In this document: positions 1 through 9,654 of the stretch, piece after piece
How the letters are laid out: each line of letters opens with the position of its first letter
Numbering within the stretch: position 1 is the stretch's first letter
Assembly: GCA_032095175.1 (NCBI GenBank)
Contig: DAMCZI010000002.1
Coordinates: 1-64,000 of the forward strand
DNA length: 64,000 nucleotides
Source: DAMCZI01 sp032095175
GTDB taxonomy: Bacteria; Bacillota; Clostridia; Clostridiales; Caloramatoraceae
Reading direction: 5' to 3'
Made by a program: the position numbers and the translations under genes
Notes under the pieces: model-generated
What the model saw: the letters and a program-made list of their open reading frames with translations, nothing else
Databases searched by the model: none
What the model was told of the DNA's origin: nothing

Positions 1-183
1 TGCGAGCGGAGTAGTCGACGGAAGCAATATTTCTTGACCTTCACGGTCTATTACATATAAACCCAGGTAGGATGCTACGCATTATCCCTATTTTATGTAG
101 TATTTTTTTCATTTTTATTCACGTTGCCTGTCCAACCGTCATAAATTAATAAATAGAATCATGTTTATAGGTGGTGGAATTTC
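1..183. other. No gene seen before the first CDS
   Basis: I see no coding sequence or stable RNA here. The last bases carry the ribosome binding site of the following gene (a GGTGGTGG run near 172-179). The first 60 bases are somewhat richer in G and C than the rest and may be the end of a feature outside the window. Confidence 0.4.
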
Positions 184-1605
184 TTGCACTACCAGTTAAA
201 AAAAGTTCCAAAGAAGCTTGAAGATATAGCATTGAGTCTTTGTTGTATTTCAACCAACAACATTATATGGAATTGTCTTTACTCTGGGATGGGGATAATA
301 CACTCCCTTTCAGAAAAGGAATTTAAAAAAATGGTTGGGGAATTAGAAATATTCGAAAGGGATAAGGAGCTGTTTAATAACCTTGTAATATTAAAATGCA
401 TCTACAAAAAAGGTAAGCCAACCTTTTCAAAGCCCCCTGAGGAAATATTAAATCCAGGCTCCTACATGTGGGACTTCAAAAGCTTTAATAGGCTTGTATG
501 TCCTTCTGTACAGTCCTTTGGGATTCTTTCTCTATGCAGCGGGGCTGATATGGTTTCCATTAACAACATGGCGCTAGGAAGATTAATGGTTAAAAACTCA
601 CAAACATATTGGGATTTTACTTCCACATATTTAAGGAATAGTGACGGACTATTTTCAGCTGTAGAGGACAAAAGTAAAACCTTAAGTGGAGAACTTAAAG
701 TAAAGGAATCCAAAAATTCCCCAAAGCTAATAGATCAGCTTTTCATTTTTGAAGCTCTACTTATGCTATATCATTCAGGAATAAAAAACAGCAGTGAAAA
801 GAAACATGAAGAACTCTATACAAAATATACAGGAGAAGCTCTAAATATCTTTAATTATATATTTGAAAACTATAATCAACTTATGGAGCTTACTTCTAAG
901 GAAATAAGCCTCTGTATATCTTCTCTTTCAAGATGCTGCAGCCTTGAACATAATGAAGAGATGATTGCGTCCTACCGCCATCTCATTGCTCTCCTCTGTG
1001 CTGAGCTTGAGACAAGAATAAAGGTAACAGGGGAGGTAGAAAGAAACTTTAATGATCTATCAGCATCATCCTTCACAACTCATTTTAGAGCAGCATCTGC
1101 CCTTATGGAGGGTTATATTGAAACTGGAATAGAAAAATTCAAGGAACTTTCTCTTAGAATCTATAATTATGTTGAATATTTCTTTGACCCTATAAGCGGC
1201 CTTTTCATACAGGGAGATTCATCGGATATATCCTGTTCAATAAGAGATACCGCAGAGATACTTAAATCATTGTTACTGTACTATACTGCAGCAGAAAATG
1301 AAGGTATACTGGAAATGCTTTCAGGCTTTTATACAGCCTCAATTCAAAACTCAGGAATTGTTCAGTCTATATATAAAAGGAATGAAAACCTTCTAGGACA
1401 TGATATCACTTTATCCGAAAACATCCCCCTCATGGAAGAAACTCAGCGTGCTCCAGTTTTTATGAGAAGCTTTAGAATTTCAAGAGAAAAAGTATCAACC
1501 TGTACTGTTTCAAAAAATTATCATAGCTTCTATGGATTATACTCAAGTTATTTATTTTTACACTATTTTAAGTGGATTATTAAAAGTAAAGAATATATTT
1601 CATAA
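184..1605 (+). CDS. Conserved hypothetical protein, all-helical
   Basis: I do not recognise a named family. The 473-residue product has no signal peptide and no membrane segment. The repeated pattern of paired helices, and stretches such as YWDFTSTYLRNSDGLFSAV near residues 142-160 and YFFDPISGLFIQGD near 333-346, resemble alpha/alpha-toroid (six-hairpin) proteins, but this is only an impression and no catalytic residues can be assigned. The start is a TTG at 184, chosen because a GGTGGTGG ribosome binding site lies about six bases upstream and no ATG fits. It is followed after 51 bases by a small Cys-containing gene on the same strand, so the two may be co-transcribed. Confidence 0.6.
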   Translation: MHYQLKKVPKKLEDIALSLCCISTNNIIWNCLYSGMGIIHSLSEKEFKKMVGELEIFERDKELFNNLVILKCIYKKGKPTFSKPPEEILNPGSYMWDFKSFNRLVCPSVQSFGILSLCSGADMVSINNMALGRLMVKNSQTYWDFTSTYLRNSDGLFSAVEDKSKTLSGELKVKESKNSPKLIDQLFIFEALLMLYHSGIKNSSEKKHEELYTKYTGEALNIFNYIFENYNQLMELTSKEISLCISSLSRCCSLEHNEEMIASYRHLIALLCAELETRIKVTGEVERNFNDLSASSFTTHFRAASALMEGYIETGIEKFKELSLRIYNYVEYFFDPISGLFIQGDSSDISCSIRDTAEILKSLLLYYTAAENEGILEMLSGFYTASIQNSGIVQSIYKRNENLLGHDITLSENIPLMEETQRAPVFMRSFRISREKVSTCTVSKNYHSFYGLYSSYLFLHYFKWIIKSKEYIS

Positions 1606-1656
1606 ATATTTTACCTCAGAAATTATAATACTATTTACAAAGGAGGGGATGATACG

Positions 1657-1818
1657 ATGACGAACATCAACTGTTCGGCAAGTTGCATTCACGAAAAAAG
1701 TGGGAAATGTACTCTAAACCACGTTAGCATCACTGCCAACATTATGGGTTATGGCACAGATTGTGCATATTTTTCTCCTCGAAATACAAATGTAGATGCT
1801 CCTCCTGAAAAAAAATAA
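1657..1818 (+). CDS. DUF1540-type small cysteine protein
   Basis: The product has 53 residues. It begins MTNINCSASCIHEKSGKC and has a fourth cysteine pattern near residue 37 (GTDCAYF). This spacing of a paired Cys motif, then Gly-Lys-Cys, then a late Cys fits the DUF1540 family of Firmicutes, whose role is unknown; four cysteines suggest metal binding. The ATG follows a very strong AGGAGG ribosome binding site at 1641-1646. The stop codon lies inside the stem of the terminator that ends the transcript. Confidence 0.7.
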   Translation: MTNINCSASCIHEKSGKCTLNHVSITANIMGYGTDCAYFSPRNTNVDAPPEKK

Positions 1819-1839
1819 GCCCACAAATGTGGGCTTATT
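1814..1839. terminator. Bidirectional intrinsic terminator
   Basis: An 11-bp perfect stem (AATAAGCCCAC, loop AAAT, and its complement) is followed by a T run on the plus strand and, read on the minus strand, by a run of T from the A tract at 1807-1815. It ends the plus-strand small gene and the minus-strand oligopeptide operon, which converge here. Confidence 0.85.
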
Positions 1840-1841
1840 TT

Positions 1842-3482
1842 TTATTTCTGAACATATGCCTTGTCAAAATATACAAATCCAAGCATTGATTTTCTTGCAC
1901 CCTTTACATAATCCTTTACCATAGCAATATTCTTGTAGTAATAAAGTGGTATTATAGGTGCATCTGCCATCAACATATTTTCTGCATCATGGAGTAATAC
2001 AGCTCTCTTTGCAGGGTCTGCTTCCTTTTTTGCTGCTGCTATTTTAGCATCATATGCAGTATTTTTATATCCAGGATTGTTGTTTCCACTATCACTTGTA
2101 AATACATCAAGGAAGGTTGTTGGATCAAGGTAGTCTCCAATCCATCCATCTCTTGCTATTACATAATCCTTACTGGTTCTTGTTGTCTGGAACACCTTCC
2201 ATTCTTGGTTCTGAAGTTCTACGTTTATTCCAAGGTTCTTCTTCCACATATCCTGTACTGCCTGTGCTACATTCTGGTGGCCTGAACCTGAGTTATAAAG
2301 TAGAACTATCTTAGGGAATCCCTGTCCGTTAGGGTATCCTGCAGAAGCAAGAAGTGACTTTGCCTGTGCAACATCACCTTTTGGTGCATAGTAATCCTTA
2401 TTTTTAAAATCTGGTATATTTGTACCTGCTGGAACTCCAGGTGGCACAAATGTTGTAGCAGGTTCCTGTCCGCCTTTTACAACGTTTTTAACCAGTGCAT
2501 CCCTGTCAATTGCAAGGGATAATGCCTTTCTTACCTTTACATCCTTTAATACCTTTGCAGCCTGTGGGTCAACACTTGCTAGCTTTGATGTAACGTTTAT
2601 TGAGAAGAAGTATGTTCCAAGGTATGGTATTGCTTTTGCCTCTCCCTTTGCTAGAAGATTTGGTATCTCCTGGCTTGGAGGTGATTCTATATAATCAAGC
2701 TGTCCTGATTTATATGCTGCAAGTCTACTTGTAGCCTCTTCAATCATAGTCATTTCTAATCTATCTAGTTTTACTTCCTTGGTATTCCAATAGTTTGCAT
2801 TCTTTTCAAGAACGAGTCTGTCCTTTGGTCTCCATTCCTTTAAAACAAATGGTCCATTTGATACATATGTTTCTGGTTTTGTTGCCCATGTATCCTTATT
2901 TGCTTCAACAACATCCTTTTTAACTGGCATGTATGTTGGGAATGAAGTTAAAGCAAGAAAATACGGTGTTGGATTTTCAAGTGTAACAACAAGAGTAGTA
3001 TCATCTGTAGCCTTTACTCCAACAGCATCAGCATTTGCTTTGTTCTTGTTGTAAGCTTCTCCATTTTTAATATAGTAGAAGTAGTTTGCATACTCAGCAG
3101 CTGTTGCAGGATTCATAGCTCTTTTCCAAGCGTATTCGAAATCCTTTGCTGTTAATGCTTTTCCATCTGACCACTTTGCATCGCTTCTAAGTTTAAATGT
3201 GTAGGTTAATCCATCTGGTGATACGTCCCAGCTGGTAGCAACTCCAGGGATTGGCTTTTCATTTTCATCCGTTCTTGTTAATCCCTCAAAGCAATTAAGA
3301 ATCACAGTACCACTCTCAACAGCGCTGTTTAAAGCTGGATCGATGGTTTTAGGTTCAGCTCCAATGTCATACCTAATGGTGTTTTTGGAGGTTGTGGTTT
3401 TTCCCGCACAGCCTGCTAGAGAAGCTGCTATAACGGTAATTGCAAGCATAATTACTAGAAATTTTCTGCTTTTTTTACACAT
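1842..3482 (-). CDS. oppA: Oligopeptide ABC transporter substrate-binding lipoprotein (copy 1)
   Basis: This is the peptide-binding lipoprotein of an Opp/Dpp importer, anchored outside the membrane. The 546-residue product begins MCKKSRKFLVIMLAITVIAA with a lipobox LAGC near residue 27. The SBP_bac_5 features are present: the early YNIGAEPKTIDPAL-like segment, TYTFKLRSDAKWSDGKALTAKDFEYAWKR, and a C-terminal DAPIIPLYYY. An open frame continues upstream to 3842, but AGGAGG precedes the ATG at 3482 and the signal peptide begins there, and the extension overlaps oppF. It is the last gene of its operon and is separated from oppF by a GC-rich hairpin. The neighbouring copy at 7866-9494 is a clear paralogue. 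Confidence 0.93.
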   Translation of the reverse strand: MCKKSRKFLVIMLAITVIAASLAGCAGKTTTSKNTIRYDIGAEPKTIDPALNSAVESGTVILNCFEGLTRTDENEKPIPGVATSWDVSPDGLTYTFKLRSDAKWSDGKALTAKDFEYAWKRAMNPATAAEYANYFYYIKNGEAYNKNKANADAVGVKATDDTTLVVTLENPTPYFLALTSFPTYMPVKKDVVEANKDTWATKPETYVSNGPFVLKEWRPKDRLVLEKNANYWNTKEVKLDRLEMTMIEEATSRLAAYKSGQLDYIESPPSQEIPNLLAKGEAKAIPYLGTYFFSINVTSKLASVDPQAAKVLKDVKVRKALSLAIDRDALVKNVVKGGQEPATTFVPPGVPAGTNIPDFKNKDYYAPKGDVAQAKSLLASAGYPNGQGFPKIVLLYNSGSGHQNVAQAVQDMWKKNLGINVELQNQEWKVFQTTRTSKDYVIARDGWIGDYLDPTTFLDVFTSDSGNNNPGYKNTAYDAKIAAAKKEADPAKRAVLLHDAENMLMADAPIIPLYYYKNIAMVKDYVKGARKSMLGFVYFDKAYVQK

Positions 3483-3532
3483 AGATGTTTCCTCCTTTAT
3501 GTTATTGATACCTGTGAATAATATATGTATAT

Positions 3533-3550
3533 CGGCGGGAAATCCCGCCG
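3533..3550. other. GC-rich hairpin between oppF and oppA
   Basis: A perfect 7-bp stem, CGGCGGG with loop AAAT and its complement CCCGCCG, stands out in AT-rich sequence. No T run follows on the minus strand, so it is more likely an mRNA-stabilising or processing structure that sets the level of the binding protein than a full terminator. Confidence 0.5.
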
Positions 3551-3561
3551 GTATAACCTCA

Positions 3562-4539
3562 TTAATACAAATGACAGGCCACCTGATGTCCCCCTCCAAG
3601 GTCCTTAAGTTCTGGAATAACTTCTGCACACTTAGCTGTTGCATATCTGCATCTGTTTCTAAATCTGCAGCCTGATGGCGGATTGATAGGTGAAGGAATC
3701 TCTCCTTCAAGAACAATCCTTTCCTTAGAAGCAGTTTCATCAGGATCTGGGACTGGTATTGCAGAAAGTAGTGCCTGTGTATATGGGTGAAGAGGCTTTG
3801 TATAAAGTTCATTGCTTTCAGCCAATTCCACCATTTTACCAAGGTACATTACCCCAACTCTGTTTGAAATATGCTTAACCATCGAAAGATCATGGGCAAT
3901 GAAAAGGTATGTCAATCCAAGATCCTTTTGAAGGTCCTCAAGCATATTTACAACCTGAGCCTGTATAGAAACGTCAAGGGCTGAAATTGGCTCATCACAG
4001 ATTATAAATTCAGGTTCTACTGCAAGCGCCCTTGCTATTCCTATTCTCTGTCTCTGTCCACCAGAGAATTCATGTGGATATCTGTTGGCATGCTCACTGT
4101 TTAGTCCAACTCTATCAAGAAGGTACTGTACTCTTTCCAGTCTCTCCTTACCTGCCATGAGCTTGTGTATGTCTATTGCCTCACCTATGATATCACCAAC
4201 AGTCATTCTGGCATCAAGAGAAGCATATGGATCCTGGAATATCATCTGCATTTTCTTTCTATATGGAAGCATCTTCTTTGAATCAAATTTTGCAATATCA
4301 ACGCCATCATATATAATCTGACCGTCAGTTGGTTCATAAAGCTTTATTATGGTTCTTCCAGTTGTTGTCTTACCACATCCGGACTCCCCAACAAGACCTA
4401 ATGTTTCTCCTTTGTTTATTGCAAAGGAAATATCATCAACTGCCTTTACATGGTTTACTGTCTTGTTGAACAAGCCCTGTTTAACAGGAAAGTACATTTT
4501 AAGGTTTTTTATATCAATTAAAGTATTATTCTTGCTCAT
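3562..4539 (-). CDS. oppF: Oligopeptide ABC transporter ATP-binding protein OppF (copy 1)
   Basis: This is one of the two ATPases that drive peptide import. The 325-residue protein shows Walker A GESGCGKTT near residue 52, the signature FSGGQRQRIGIARAL near 159, Walker B FIICDEPISALD, and the OppF/DppF C-terminal extension with four cysteines (GCRFRNRCRYATAKC and a later VACHLY). In related transporters this cysteine region can hold an iron-sulfur cluster; here that is inference. The ATG overlaps the TAA of oppD (TAATG), showing translational coupling within the operon. Confidence 0.92.
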   Translation of the reverse strand: MSKNNTLIDIKNLKMYFPVKQGLFNKTVNHVKAVDDISFAINKGETLGLVGESGCGKTTTGRTIIKLYEPTDGQIIYDGVDIAKFDSKKMLPYRKKMQMIFQDPYASLDARMTVGDIIGEAIDIHKLMAGKERLERVQYLLDRVGLNSEHANRYPHEFSGGQRQRIGIARALAVEPEFIICDEPISALDVSIQAQVVNMLEDLQKDLGLTYLFIAHDLSMVKHISNRVGVMYLGKMVELAESNELYTKPLHPYTQALLSAIPVPDPDETASKERIVLEGEIPSPINPPSGCRFRNRCRYATAKCAEVIPELKDLGGGHQVACHLY

Positions 4540-5549
4540 TATTTGTCCCCCTTTCCAAAGGGTGCCTCAACCCTTGGTGCGTCTGGATGGTTAAGCCAGC
4601 ATGCAGCACCATGTCCTTCAGAAACCTCAAACATTGGAGGTCTGTTGGTCATACATATCTTCATTGCATACTCACACCTTGGAGCAAATGGGCATCCAGC
4701 AGGTGGTTTTAAAAGATCAGGTGGCTGACCATCGATTGGCTTAAGTCTCTCCTTAGCGAGGGTCTTTGGATTTGGAATACTCTTTAAGAGTCCCCATGTA
4801 TAAGGATGTCTTGGTCTGTAGAAAATGTCTCCCTTAGTACCTGTTTCAGCTATAAGACCTCCATACATAACGTTTATTCTGTTGCATACATCTGCAACTA
4901 CACCAAGGTCATGTGTAATCAATATAATTGATGTATTTATTTTCTCCTTAAGTTCCTTCATTAATTCAAGAATTTGAGCCTGTATTGTAACATCAAGTGC
5001 GGTTGTTGGCTCGTCTGCAATTAAAAGCTTTGGTTCACAGCTTAATGCCATTGCAATCATTACTCTCTGTCTCATACCACCAGAAAACTCATGTGGATAC
5101 TGTTTCATTCTACTTTCAGGACTTGGTATTCCAACAATTGAAAGCATATGAACAGCTCTCTCAAATGCTTGACTTTTTGACATTTTCTTATGCCTCATAA
5201 GTGGCTCCATAAGCTGATCTCCAACTGTTAAAACAGGGTTTAATGAAGTCATTGGATCTTGGAATATCATGCCTATTTCATTTCCCCTAATCTTCTGCAT
5301 TTCTTCTTCAGAAACCTTTGCAAGATCCTTGCCTTCAAATATTATTTCTCCATCCTTTATCTTGCCGTTTTCAGATAAAAGCCTCATAAGAGACATCATT
5401 GTAATACTCTTACCACTTCCTGATTCTCCTACTATTCCAAGGGCTTCCCCCTTATCAAGGTAAAAGGAAACTCCTCCCACAGCCTTAACCTCTCCAGCAT
5501 GAGTAAAGAAGGACGTATTCAAATTCTTTATATCAAGTAATCTCTCCAT
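4539..5549 (-). CDS. oppD: Oligopeptide ABC transporter ATP-binding protein OppD (copy 1)
   Basis: The 336-residue partner ATPase of OppF. It has Walker A GESGSGKSIT near residue 40, signature FSGGMRQRVMIAMAL near 153, Walker B LLIADEPTTALDVTIQ and the C-terminal oligopeptide/dipeptide extension GQPPDLLKPPAGCPFAPRC with four cysteines. It lies 14 bases after oppC and overlaps oppF by one base, so all are one transcript. The copy-2 protein at 10644-11654 is closely similar along its whole length. Confidence 0.92.
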   Translation of the reverse strand: MERLLDIKNLNTSFFTHAGEVKAVGGVSFYLDKGEALGIVGESGSGKSITMMSLMRLLSENGKIKDGEIIFEGKDLAKVSEEEMQKIRGNEIGMIFQDPMTSLNPVLTVGDQLMEPLMRHKKMSKSQAFERAVHMLSIVGIPSPESRMKQYPHEFSGGMRQRVMIAMALSCEPKLLIADEPTTALDVTIQAQILELMKELKEKINTSIILITHDLGVVADVCNRINVMYGGLIAETGTKGDIFYRPRHPYTWGLLKSIPNPKTLAKERLKPIDGQPPDLLKPPAGCPFAPRCEYAMKICMTNRPPMFEVSEGHGAACWLNHPDAPRVEAPFGKGDK

Positions 5550-5563
5550 ACTCTCACTCCTAA

Positions 5564-6478
5564 CTATTTACGCATCTTTGGATCTAGTGCATCTCTTAAT
5601 CCATCACCAAGCAGCTGGAAGGCAAATATAGTTAAACATATTGCCAAGGCTGGAAATAACAGTTGGTATGGATATAACTGATAACCTTCCATTGCTTCTG
5701 ATGCAAGTGTTCCCCATGATGCCATTGGTGCTGAAACACCAAGACCTATAAAGCTTAGGAAGGATTCTGTAAATATAGCTGATGGTATTGTAAGTGTAAG
5801 TGTAACTATTATCGGTCCCATACTGTTTGGAATAAGGTGTTTTAAAAGTATTCTCATATCAGAGGCTCCTAGAGTCTTTGCTGCAAGAACGAATTCCTGC
5901 TGCTTTAAAGAAAGTATCTGAGCTCTAACTATTCTAGCCATTGAAGTCCAGTAGGAAATTGCTAGTGCCATTATTATACTTCCAAGTCCAGCCTTTAATA
6001 TAAGCATAAGAAGAATAACGTATATCATCATTGGAATAGAATACAATATATCTACTATTCTCATCATGAAATTGTCTATCTTTCCGCCAAAGTATCCAGC
6101 AATTCCACCATAGAGAACTCCTATTGTAATGTTAAGGATACTTGCTGCAAAGCCTACTGTTAATGATATTCTTGCACCATAAAGTATTCTTACAAATATA
6201 TCTCTACCAAACTGGTCGGTACCAAACCAATGTGCTCCAGTAGGTCCCTGGTTTGCAACCATAAAGTCCTGTGAGAAGTAGTTATACTTTGATAACATTG
6301 GTCCAAATATAGCTGTAAGAGTTATAAATATTACAAAGAAAAGTCCTGCCATAGCTGGCTTGTTTTCTTTAAGTCTCCTCCATGCATCCTGCCAGTAGGT
6401 TACGCTGGGTCTTACTATTTTATTGAGTTCCTTCTCTTCAGCAGGAACTTTTTCAAACACGTCCTTTGTGAATTCCAT
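5564..6478 (-). CDS. oppC: Oligopeptide ABC transporter permease OppC (copy 1)
   Basis: This 304-residue integral membrane protein forms half of the import channel. It has an N-terminal OppC domain with WRRLKENKPAMAGL before the first membrane segment, about six membrane segments, and the EAA cytoplasmic loop (EFVLAAKTLGASDMRILLKH) that contacts the ATPases. It ends DALDPKMRK, a typical OppC tail. It follows oppB by 11 bases. Confidence 0.92.
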   Translation of the reverse strand: MEFTKDVFEKVPAEEKELNKIVRPSVTYWQDAWRRLKENKPAMAGLFFVIFITLTAIFGPMLSKYNYFSQDFMVANQGPTGAHWFGTDQFGRDIFVRILYGARISLTVGFAASILNITIGVLYGGIAGYFGGKIDNFMMRIVDILYSIPMMIYVILLMLILKAGLGSIIMALAISYWTSMARIVRAQILSLKQQEFVLAAKTLGASDMRILLKHLIPNSMGPIIVTLTLTIPSAIFTESFLSFIGLGVSAPMASWGTLASEAMEGYQLYPYQLLFPALAICLTIFAFQLLGDGLRDALDPKMRK

Positions 6479-6489
6479 GTATACCCCTC

Positions 6490-7410
6490 CTAACCCTCAA
6501 GTTTTATTCTTGGGTCAATCACAGCATATAGTATATCTACCAAGAAGTTCGCACCAATTAGTATCGCACTATCAAATACTGTAAGTCCCAATATCATCAT
6601 GTAGTCTCTGTTAGTTATACCTGTTACGAACTCTCTACCAAGTCCTGGTATTGCAAAAATCTTTTCTATAACGAAGCTTCCTGTAAGGATTCCTGCTGTA
6701 AGAGGTCCGATATATGTTACAATCGGTATAAGTGCATTTCTTAAAGCATGCTTATAGATAACAACATTTTTTGAAAGTCCTTTTGCCTTTGCTGTTCTTA
6801 TATAGTCCTGTCTTATTACATCAAGTAAGCTTGATCTAGTAAGTCTTGCAACAAATGATACTGAATATCCTCCAAGGGCTAGTACAGGCATTACATAGTT
6901 TGCAGGCCCTTCAAAACCAACAGCCGGAAGCATGTTAAGTTTCACTGCAAACAGGTATATTAGGAATGTTGCCATAACAAAGCTCGGAACTGTAACACCC
7001 AGAGTAGCTATTATCATGGTAAGCCTGTCCTGCCATTTTCCCTGATTTAAAGCAGCAGTGATTCCCATATATACACCAACTGCAACAGAAAATAGAACTG
7101 ACACTGCTCCAAGCTTAGCTGATGCTGGGAAGGAGTATTTTATAATATCATTTACTGTTCTACCCTCATATCTCATTGAAGGTCCAAGATCACCATGCAA
7201 AAGATTTTTAATGAACATTGTGTACTGATGTGAAAGTGGCTTGTCCAAACCAAACTTTGCTTCCAAATTCGCCTTTACCTGTGGTGCTAACTGCTTCTCT
7301 CCATCAAACGGTCCACCCGGTAGGGCATGAATTAGAAAGAACGTCAGCGTCACAACCACCCATAGCGTTACAATGCTGGTAACGAATCTTTTTATAACGT
7401 AGTTAAACAT
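6490..7410 (-). CDS. oppB: Oligopeptide ABC transporter permease OppB (copy 1)
   Basis: The 306-residue first permease and first gene of the copy-1 operon. It has the OppB N-terminus MFNYVIKRFVTSIVTLW, six predicted membrane segments, and the EAA loop DYIRTAKAKGLSKNVVIYKH. The ATG is preceded by GGGGGAG. A good promoter lies about 70 bases upstream. The substrate is most likely short peptides; the sequence does not give chain length. Confidence 0.92.
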   Translation of the reverse strand: MFNYVIKRFVTSIVTLWVVVTLTFFLIHALPGGPFDGEKQLAPQVKANLEAKFGLDKPLSHQYTMFIKNLLHGDLGPSMRYEGRTVNDIIKYSFPASAKLGAVSVLFSVAVGVYMGITAALNQGKWQDRLTMIIATLGVTVPSFVMATFLIYLFAVKLNMLPAVGFEGPANYVMPVLALGGYSVSFVARLTRSSLLDVIRQDYIRTAKAKGLSKNVVIYKHALRNALIPIVTYIGPLTAGILTGSFVIEKIFAIPGLGREFVTGITNRDYMMILGLTVFDSAILIGANFLVDILYAVIDPRIKLEG

Positions 7411-7478
7411 TTTTTCTCCCCCTTGCTATTAAGAGTTTTAGGTGTTGTGTCGATTTTTGTTATTTTATTTAAATCAAT

Positions 7479-7505
7479 ATTATAACATTATTTCATTTTT
7501 TTCAA
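7479..7505 (-). promoter_or_regulatory. Candidate promoter of opp operon 1
   Basis: Read on the minus strand there is TTGAAA (7500-7505) and TATAAT (7479-7484). The spacer is 15 bases, or 16 if ATTGAA is taken as the -35 box. It lies about 70 bases upstream of oppB. No operator could be assigned. Confidence 0.45.
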
Positions 7506-7683
7506 TGATTAATTTTGCTAATTTCGACATTATTTTTATATTTTCTTTTATTTTTCAAACTATTCTGCAAGTTATAATTAAACTTTCATCTTAATACGTA
7601 TTTGACAAAGATTTAGCAAATAGCATGCCCTTTGTATTAACCCGAAACCTTAGCCATGATTCTTTTTATTGACAAATAAAAAG

Positions 7684-7701
7684 GACTTGCTTTTGCAAGT
7701 C
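7684..7701 (-). terminator. Intrinsic terminator after opp operon 2
   Basis: A perfect 7-bp stem GACTTGC, loop of four A on the minus strand, then CTTTTTATTT. It lies downstream of the copy-2 oppA and of the palindromic repeat at 7770-7857, so it separates operon 2 from the promoter of operon 1. Confidence 0.75.
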
Positions 7702-7769
7702 ATATGATGTTATATTGCAATTATTTTTTTAAATAAAAATTCAGACACTTGAATCATTCGTTATTTAAA

Positions 7770-7857
7770 AGTGCCATGTATATGGAAAGAGGCAAGATGG
7801 GGGATCTTGGCTAAACCAAAGGTCCCCTATCTTGCCTCTTTCCACGTGCTCGGCACT
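7770..7857. repeat. Dispersed palindromic repeat, copy A
   Basis: This 88-bp element folds back on itself almost completely: AGTGCC at the left end, CGGCACT at the right, with matching inner arms around GGCAAGAT. It shares its end sequence and the inner GGCAAG/CTTGCC motif with the elements at 16549-16623 and 19835-19914. It sits nine bases after the oppA stop codon. Confidence 0.7.
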
Positions 7858-7865
7858 AAATCATA

Positions 7866-9494
7866 TTATTCTTCTACATATGCATGATCAAAGCTTATTC
7901 CTCCAAGTGGTGTTCTATGGATTCCCTTAATATTTGGCTTAATAAGTGATTTGTTTACATAGAAATATAAAGGTCCAACTGGCATCTCGTCCATTAATAT
8001 CTTTTCAGCTTCATGCATATATTCCATTCTCTTTTCCTGACTTGCTTCTGCCTTTGCCATTTTAATAAGCTCATCATATCTTGCATTTGACCATCCTGTA
8101 TCGTTGTTACCATCGTTCGTTACATACATATCAAGGAAGGTCATTGGATCAATATAGTCTCCTATCCATCCTGATCTGCAGCACTCATATCCTAACTGGT
8201 CTTGGCTATCAAGGAATACCTTCCATTCCTGGTTGGCAAGCTTTACTTCAATACCAAGGTTCTGCTTCCACATATCCTGAAGAGCTTCAGCAATTTTCTT
8301 ATGTGATTCGTTTGTATTGTATAGGTATGTTACCTGTGGAAATCCCTTTCCATCTGGATATCCAGCCTCAGCAAGAAGCTTCTTTGCGGTTTCTACATCC
8401 TGATTTGATACGATATCTCCTCCAACCGTTCTAAACTCCGTACCAGCTCCTGCATCTGCAATTCCTGGAGGTACCATTGCGGTTGCTATCTTTTCACCTG
8501 TTCTTAGAACTGCATCAATTAACTGCTGTCTGTTTACTGCAAGTGTTAATGCCTTTCTTACTCTTGGGTCATTAAGCGGTGCCTTTGTAACATTAAATCT
8601 TATATAGTAAACTCCAAGCTTTGGAGTAAGGGTTAATTTGCCTTCCTGAAGAAGTCTTGGTGCCTCTGCTCCAGGTACTGAATCTAAGAAGTCAATTGCT
8701 CCACCTTCCCATGCTGCAAGAGCTGACATCTCATCATTTACCATTACCCATTTCATCTTGTCAAGCTTGATATTTTTAGCATCCCAGTAATAAGTATTCT
8801 TTTCAAATTCCATTGAATCGTTGTGTACCCATTTAGTCATCTTAAATGGTCCGTTTCCTACAAATGTTGCAGGATCTGTGTACCATGAATCTGGATTCTT
8901 TTCAATAACATCCTTTCTTACTGGCATCAATGTATGGAATGCGCAAAGTTCAAGGAAATATGAACATGGAGCCTCTAATGTTACCTCAAGAGTGTAATCA
9001 TCAATTACCTTTATTCCTATATCTTCAGGCTTTGCCTTTCCTTCAAATGCTGCCTTTGCATTCTTTACATAGAACAGCTGATTTGCATATTCTGATGCTG
9101 TTTTTGGGTCTAATACTCTTCTCCAAGCGTAGTCAAAATCCTTTGCTGTTACCTTTTCTCCATCAGACCATTTTGCATCATTTCTAAGCTTGAAGTTATA
9201 TACAAGAGCATCATCAGATAATGTCCATTCCTTTGCTACACCAGGACCTGGAACGTTTTTTTCTGTTATTCTTGTAAGTCCTTCAAAGCAGGCAATTCCA
9301 ACAGTCCCCGCACCAACTGATGTTGACTTTCCAGGGTCAATTGCATCTGGTTCAGTTGCCATGTTATATATTATCTTCTGCTCAACAGTTGGCTTTGTGT
9401 CCACTTCCTTTTTGCCACAGCCTATAAATGAAAGTGACGTAAGAACAAAGGTGCATAACAGAGCTAGAACTTTAATAAGCTTCTTGTTTTTCAT
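7866..9494 (-). CDS. oppA: Oligopeptide ABC transporter substrate-binding lipoprotein (copy 2)
   Basis: This 542-residue SBP_bac_5 lipoprotein begins MKNKKLIKVLALLCTFVLTS with the lipobox SFIGC near residue 26. Conserved segments match copy 1, for example FKLRNDAKWSDGEKVTAKDF and GPLYFYVNKSL near the end, but the two differ enough to bind different peptides. AAGGGGGG precedes the ATG. It closes the copy-2 operon, 160 bases after oppF. That gap has no clear terminator but may hold an internal promoter. Confidence 0.93.
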   Translation of the reverse strand: MKNKKLIKVLALLCTFVLTSLSFIGCGKKEVDTKPTVEQKIIYNMATEPDAIDPGKSTSVGAGTVGIACFEGLTRITEKNVPGPGVAKEWTLSDDALVYNFKLRNDAKWSDGEKVTAKDFDYAWRRVLDPKTASEYANQLFYVKNAKAAFEGKAKPEDIGIKVIDDYTLEVTLEAPCSYFLELCAFHTLMPVRKDVIEKNPDSWYTDPATFVGNGPFKMTKWVHNDSMEFEKNTYYWDAKNIKLDKMKWVMVNDEMSALAAWEGGAIDFLDSVPGAEAPRLLQEGKLTLTPKLGVYYIRFNVTKAPLNDPRVRKALTLAVNRQQLIDAVLRTGEKIATAMVPPGIADAGAGTEFRTVGGDIVSNQDVETAKKLLAEAGYPDGKGFPQVTYLYNTNESHKKIAEALQDMWKQNLGIEVKLANQEWKVFLDSQDQLGYECCRSGWIGDYIDPMTFLDMYVTNDGNNDTGWSNARYDELIKMAKAEASQEKRMEYMHEAEKILMDEMPVGPLYFYVNKSLIKPNIKGIHRTPLGGISFDHAYVEE

Positions 9495-9654
9495 ATTAAC
9501 CCCCCTTATATTATTTTCTAAAATTCTTGCATCTTATCCTGCGAGCCATCAATTTTATGAACAATTAGCATCATTATGGCTAGCAAGAATAAAACACTGG
9601 AATTTTTAAAACTTATTTAACTTCCTTCTATAATTTATTAGCAGTGTTCATAAA

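Noticed and set aside
3483..3842. N-terminal extension of the oppA copy-1 frame
   Set aside because: It overlaps oppF in another frame, while a signal peptide and AGGAGG site fix the start at 3482.
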